Positions 5,788 through 9,090 of a stretch of 9,090 nt of DNA are shown piece by piece. The notes beneath the pieces were generated by a model. The model was not told the DNA's origin, did not search any database, and was given only the letters and a program-made list of their open reading frames with translations. The first letter of the stretch is position 1. Every line of letters starts with the position of its first letter. The stretch is from CADEED01 sp035761265. GTDB lineage: Bacteria; Pseudomonadota; Gammaproteobacteria; Steroidobacterales; Steroidobacteraceae. A program made the position numbers and the translations under genes. The DNA lies in NCBI GenBank assembly GCA_035761265.1, contig DASTRL010000162.1, forward strand, positions 1 through 9,090, read 5' to 3'.

Positions 5788-5820
5788 CAGGGGACAGATC
5801 ACCGCGTGATCTGTCCCCTG
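5788..5820. repeat. Perfect 15-bp palindrome between recA and recX
   Basis: The arms CAGGGGACAGATCAC (5788-5802) and GTGATCTGTCCCCTG (5806-5820) are perfectly complementary around a three-base CGC loop. The hairpin begins 11 bp after the recA stop codon. No T-tract follows, so it is not a classic intrinsic terminator. It could still slow polymerase, protect the recA mRNA 3' end, or reduce read-through into recX. The GGGGACAGA...TCTGTCCCC wording is like dispersed REP/RAYT-type palindromes found in many proteobacterial genomes; that link is from memory. The palindrome itself is unambiguous. Confidence 0.85.
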
Positions 5821-5882
5821 GAGATCCCCCCAAGCCGCTCGATCTCGCGTGCGCGGCGCGTTCCGGGCAGGGAAGCTCGTGT

Positions 5883-6434
5883 ATGCATCCCAAAAACAGT
5901 CTCCGTCCAGTGCGCAGAAGCGGTCGCAAGGCGCCGCTCGCCGAACATCAGGCCTACGACCTGAACCATGCCTTCGACTATGCCGTCTCGCTGCTCGCGC
6001 GCCGCGACTACTCGACGCGCGAGCTCAAGAAGAAGCTCGCGGCACGGGGCTACACTGAACACGCCTATGAAGTCGTCGTGGACGACCTCGAGTCGATGGG
6101 CAAGATCAGCGACGAGCGCTTCGGCCAGAATGTCGTCGCATACCGGGCCCGTCGTGGCCACGGGCCGGCGCGCATCCGCCATGAGCTGCAGAAATCAGGT
6201 CTGTCCCGTTCCGAGATCGACGGGGCGGTCAAGGGCGAGGATGCGCCGGACTTCCTGGCGCTGGCCAAAGCCACGCGGATTCGCAAGTTCGGCCCTGAAA
6301 TCCCCAAGGACCGCAAGGAACGCGCGAGACAGGCCAGATTTTTGCAATACCGGGGCTTTTCCAACGATCATATCCGCGCCGCGCTGGACGGCGACCCGGA
6401 GGTCGATGACGGCGCGCAGTTGGAATCCGAATAG
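5883..6434 (+). CDS. recX: RecA regulatory protein RecX
   Basis: RecX binds RecA filaments and modulates their growth and activity, usually as an inhibitor. The 183-residue product has the expected all-helical tandem-repeat pattern. The first repeat is FDYAVSLLARRDYSTRELKKKLAARGY (from residue 31), the second includes VVAYRARRGHGPARIRHELQKSGLS, and the third ends ARQARFLQYRGFSNDHIRAAL. It is slightly longer than E. coli RecX (166 residues), mainly through about 25 basic N-terminal residues (KNSLRPVRRSGRKAP) and a short acidic tail. The ATG at 5883 is supported by AGGGA nine bases upstream. It lies 105 bp after recA across the palindrome, so it is probably expressed at low level by read-through from the SOS-controlled recA promoter, as in E. 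coli. No separate LexA box was found before it. Confidence 0.96.
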   Translation: MHPKNSLRPVRRSGRKAPLAEHQAYDLNHAFDYAVSLLARRDYSTRELKKKLAARGYTEHAYEVVVDDLESMGKISDERFGQNVVAYRARRGHGPARIRHELQKSGLSRSEIDGAVKGEDAPDFLALAKATRIRKFGPEIPKDRKERARQARFLQYRGFSNDHIRAALDGDPEVDDGAQLESE

Positions 6435-6454
6435 CAGCCCACACCCCGTCATAG

Positions 6455-9090
6455 ATGCCTCAAAAACCGCCTTTCATGAGCGCGGCGGAAGTCCGCCGTG
6501 CCTTCCTCGAATTCTTCCGCGAACGCGGCCACACCGTCGTGCCGTCCTCCAGCCTGGTGCCGGGCAATGACCCGACGCTGCTGTTCACCAATGCCGGCAT
6601 GGTGCAGTTCAAGGACTGCTTCCTGGGCCGAGACAAGCGCGACTACGTGCGCGCCGCGTCGAGCCAGCGGTGCGTGCGCGCCGGCGGCAAGCACAACGAT
6701 CTCGAGAACGTGGGCTATACCGCGCGGCATCACACCTTCTTCGAGATGCTGGGCAATTTCTCATTCGGCGACTACTTCAAGAAGGACGCGATCCGCTTCG
6801 CCTGGGATTTCGTGACCGGCACGCTCGGGATCGATGCGAACCGGCTGATGGTCACGGTCTACAAGACCGACGACGAGGCCTTCGATCTGTGGCACGAGAT
6901 GATCGGCCTGCCGGCGGAAAAGATCGTGCGCATCGGCGACAAGCCCGGCGGCGGCTCCGACAACTTCTGGCAGATGGGTGACACGGGGCCCTGCGGTCCT
7001 TGCACGGAAATCTTCTACGACCACGGCGCGCACATTCCGGGCGGTCCGCCGGGCTCGCCGGATGACGATGGCGATCGCTGGGTGGAGATCTGGAACCTGG
7101 TGTTCATGCAATTCGACCGCTCGGCGGACGGCAAGCTCACGCCGCTGCCCAAGCCCTCGGTGGACACGGGCGCCGGCCTGGAACGCGTCTCGGCGGTGAT
7201 GCAGGGCGTCACCAACAACTACGACATCGACATCTTCGTCGATCTCATCCGCGAGGCGGCGCGGTTGCTGGGCACGAAGGAACTGACGAATCCTTCGCTG
7301 CGCGTGATCGCCGACCACATCCGCGCCTGCAGTTTTCTCATCACCGACGGCGTCGTGCCGTCCAACGAAGGCCGCGGCTACGTGCTGCGTCGCATCGCGC
7401 GGCGCGCCATGCGCCACGGCCACAAGTTCGGCGTGAGTCCGACCTTCTTCAACGAGCTCGTGCCCACGCTGGTCAAGGTGATGGGTCCGGCGTATCCCGA
7501 GCTGGTGCAGGCGCAGGCCCGGGTTCGCGACGTGCTGCTGCGCGAAGGCGAGCAGTTCGCGCGCACGCTCGAGACCGGCATGGAGATCCTCGACGCCGCC
7601 ATCGGCAAGCTCGCCGGCGGCAAAACCATCGACGGCGAGACCGTCTTCAAGTTGCACGACACCTACGGTTTCCCCACCGATCTCACCGCGGACATCGCGC
7701 GCGAACGCGGGCTCTCGGTCGACATGCCGGGTTACGAGCGCGCCATGCAGCGGCAGCGCGAGCTCTCGCAGGCCGCGAGCAAGTTCGGCATGGACATGAG
7801 CTCGGGCGTGAAGATCGAAGGCAAGACCGAGTTCCTCGGCTACGAGGGCGTGTCGGACGTCGGCCAGGTCGTGGCGTTGCTCAAGGGCGGCGCCGCGGTG
7901 AACGAACTGAAGGCGGGCGACGAAGGCGAAGTCATCCTCGACCGCACTCCCTTCTATGCGGAATCCGGCGGCCAGGTGGGCGACACCGGCGAGCTCGGCA
8001 GCGTCAGCGCGAAATTCGTGGTGGCCGATACGCAAAAGCGCGGCACCGCATATTCGCACATCGGCAAGCTCGCGGAGGGCGATGTCCGCGTCGGCGACAA
8101 GCTGGCCGCGAAGGTCGACGCCGCACGCCGCAAGGCCATCATGGCAAACCACTCGGCCACGCACCTGCTGCACGCCGCGCTGCGCCAGGTGCTGGGCCCG
8201 CACGTCCAGCAGAAAGGATCGCTGGTCGCACCCGATCGCCTGCGCTTCGACTTCGCGCACCACGCGCCGGTGACACCCGAAGAACTGCGCCGCATCGAAA
8301 ATCTCGTCAACGAGCAGATCCGCGCGAACGCGCCGGCCGAGACGAACGAGATGCCGTATGACGCCGCCGTATCCGCCGGCGCCATGGCGCTGTTCGGCGA
8401 GAAGTACGACAAGCACGTGCGCGTGCTGCGCTTCGGCGACTTCTCCATGGAACTCTGCGGCGGCACACACGTGGCGCGCATGGGCGACATCGGCCTCTTC
8501 AAGATCATCAGCGAAGGCGGTGTGCAGGCCGGCGTGCGCCGCATCGAAGCCGTCACCGCGCAGGGCGCGTACGACTACGTCACCGCCACCGACCAGCTGG
8601 TCAAGGACCTCGCAGGCCTGCTGCGCGGCACGCGCGAGGACGTCAAGACCAAGGTGGCCGATGCGCTGGAACGCATCCGCCAGCTCGAGAAGGAAAACCG
8701 CTCGCTCAAGGACAAGCTCGCGAGCGGGCAAGGCACGGACCTTTCGGCCAGCGCCCGCGACGTCGCGGGCGTGAAGCTGGTGGCCGCCCAGGTGGATGGC
8801 GCCGACGCCGGCGCGCTGCGCAACGCCGTGGATCAGCTCAAGGACAAGCTCAAGAGCGCCATCATCGTGCTCGCCTCGGTGGATGCGTCTAACAAGATCA
8901 CCCTGGTGGCCGGGGTCACCCCCGACCAGACGGCCAAGGTCAAGGCGGGCGAACTGGTGGGCAATGTCGCCGGACAGGTCGGCGGCAAGGGCGGTGGCCG
9001 CCCGGATTTCGCGCAGGCGGGCGGCAACAATCCCGCAGCTTTGGGTGCGGCACTGGCGAGCGTCGAAGCCTTCGTGCGCACCAAGCTGGG
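6455..9090 (+). CDS. alaS: Alanyl-tRNA synthetase (C-terminal end cut by window edge)
   Basis: AlaRS charges tRNA-Ala and edits mischarged Ser and Gly. The 878 codons present are nearly the whole protein (E. coli has 876). The class II catalytic core has TNAGMVQFKD, SQRCVRAGGKHNDLENVGYTARHHTFFEMLGNFSFGD, DTGPCGPCTEIF and VDTGAGLERV. Asn304 (SNEGRGYVLRR) and Asp402 (LHDTYGFP) match the residues known to read the G3:U70 pair. The editing domain has HSATH (His566, His570) and CGGTH (Cys668, His672), the zinc-binding set. A coiled-coil stretch (LERIRQLEKENRSLKDKL) leads to the C-Ala domain with GGKGGGRPDFAQAGG. The final VRTKLG shows that the true end is within a few codons. Start choice is open: ATG 6455 gives a short MPQKPPF lead, while ATG 6476 begins MSAAEVRRAF like E. 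coli. Neither has a ribosome binding site. It follows recX by 20 bp, the usual recA-recX-alaS order. Confidence 0.98.
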   Translation, partial: MPQKPPFMSAAEVRRAFLEFFRERGHTVVPSSSLVPGNDPTLLFTNAGMVQFKDCFLGRDKRDYVRAASSQRCVRAGGKHNDLENVGYTARHHTFFEMLGNFSFGDYFKKDAIRFAWDFVTGTLGIDANRLMVTVYKTDDEAFDLWHEMIGLPAEKIVRIGDKPGGGSDNFWQMGDTGPCGPCTEIFYDHGAHIPGGPPGSPDDDGDRWVEIWNLVFMQFDRSADGKLTPLPKPSVDTGAGLERVSAVMQGVTNNYDIDIFVDLIREAARLLGTKELTNPSLRVIADHIRACSFLITDGVVPSNEGRGYVLRRIARRAMRHGHKFGVSPTFFNELVPTLVKVMGPAYPELVQAQARVRDVLLREGEQFARTLETGMEILDAAIGKLAGGKTIDGETVFKLHDTYGFPTDLTADIARERGLSVDMPGYERAMQRQRELSQAASKFGMDMSSGVKIEGKTEFLGYEGVSDVGQVVALLKGGAAVNELKAGDEGEVILDRTPFYAESGGQVGDTGELGSVSAKFVVADTQKRGTAYSHIGKLAEGDVRVGDKLAAKVDAARRKAIMANHSATHLLHAALRQVLGPHVQQKGSLVAPDRLRFDFAHHAPVTPEELRRIENLVNEQIRANAPAETNEMPYDAAVSAGAMALFGEKYDKHVRVLRFGDFSMELCGGTHVARMGDIGLFKIISEGGVQAGVRRIEAVTAQGAYDYVTATDQLVKDLAGLLRGTREDVKTKVADALERIRQLEKENRSLKDKLASGQGTDLSASARDVAGVKLVAAQVDGADAGALRNAVDQLKDKLKSAIIVLASVDASNKITLVAGVTPDQTAKVKAGELVGNVAGQVGGKGGGRPDFAQAGGNNPAALGAALASVEAFVRTKL

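Noticed and set aside
5788..5820. Palindrome considered as a second LexA box before recX
   Set aside because: The half-sites are ACAG...CTGT, the inverse of the CTGT-N8-ACAG order, and the spacing is wrong.
5788..5820. Palindrome considered as a standard intrinsic terminator
   Set aside because: No T-tract follows on either strand, so only attenuation or a repeat element can be argued.
6761..8731. Open frame of 656 codons on the minus strand, antisense to alaS
   Set aside because: The plus-strand AlaS reading is unbroken with all catalytic and editing motifs. The antisense product is Ala/Val/Asp/His/Arg-rich with no recognisable domain, as expected when GC-rich codon bias removes stops on the opposite strand.
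1..9090. CRISPR arrays, tRNA or rRNA genes, insertion sequences, toxin-antitoxin or phage-defence genes
   Set aside because: No regularly spaced repeats, tRNA-like cloverleaf or transposase, integrase or nuclease-effector motifs were seen on either strand. Nearly all bases are explained by housekeeping genes and one regulator/enzyme pair.

Overview
The window is a GC-rich chromosomal segment from a proteobacterium. The protein sequences look gammaproteobacterial: MutS, RecA, RecX and AlaS all resemble gammaproteobacterial members, and recA carries an E. coli-type LexA box (CTGT-N8-ACAG). A high-GC lineage such as the Steroidobacter/Nevskia/Xanthomonas neighbourhood is plausible, but this is inferred from composition and remembered protein similarity, not from a search.

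Layout. Positions 1-957 hold the N-terminal 319 codons of mutS on the minus strand, running off the left edge. A short divergent promoter region (958-1043) separates it from a plus-strand run that fills the rest of the window. That run contains a SARP/BTAD-type winged-helix regulator with C-terminal TPR repeats (1044-2636), a cyclase/kynurenine-formamidase-fold protein with altered metal ligands (2745-3416), pncC (3536-4069), thpR (4062-4655), recA (4743-5777), recX (5883-6434) and alaS (6455 to the right edge, lacking at most a few C-terminal residues).

How the genes fit together. The mutS / pncC (cinA C-terminal type) / recA / recX / alaS neighbourhood is a familiar gammaproteobacterial arrangement of mismatch repair, NMN deamidation, SOS recombination, RecA control and alanyl-tRNA synthesis. 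The regulator and cyclase-fold genes lie between mutS and pncC and look like accessory cargo. Their pairing suggests, without proving, a regulator and target or a shared metabolic task.

Non-coding structure is compact. A hairpin with a T-tract overlaps the thpR stop codon and is followed one base later by the recA LexA box. A perfect 15-bp palindrome lies between recA and recX, and GC-rich hairpins lie between the cyclase gene and pncC. No tRNA, rRNA, CRISPR array, insertion sequence or phage gene was seen. I found no clearly unprecedented multi-gene system. The best candidates for a second look are the regulator/cyclase pair with its heptamer repeats, and the two palindromic structures flanking recA.
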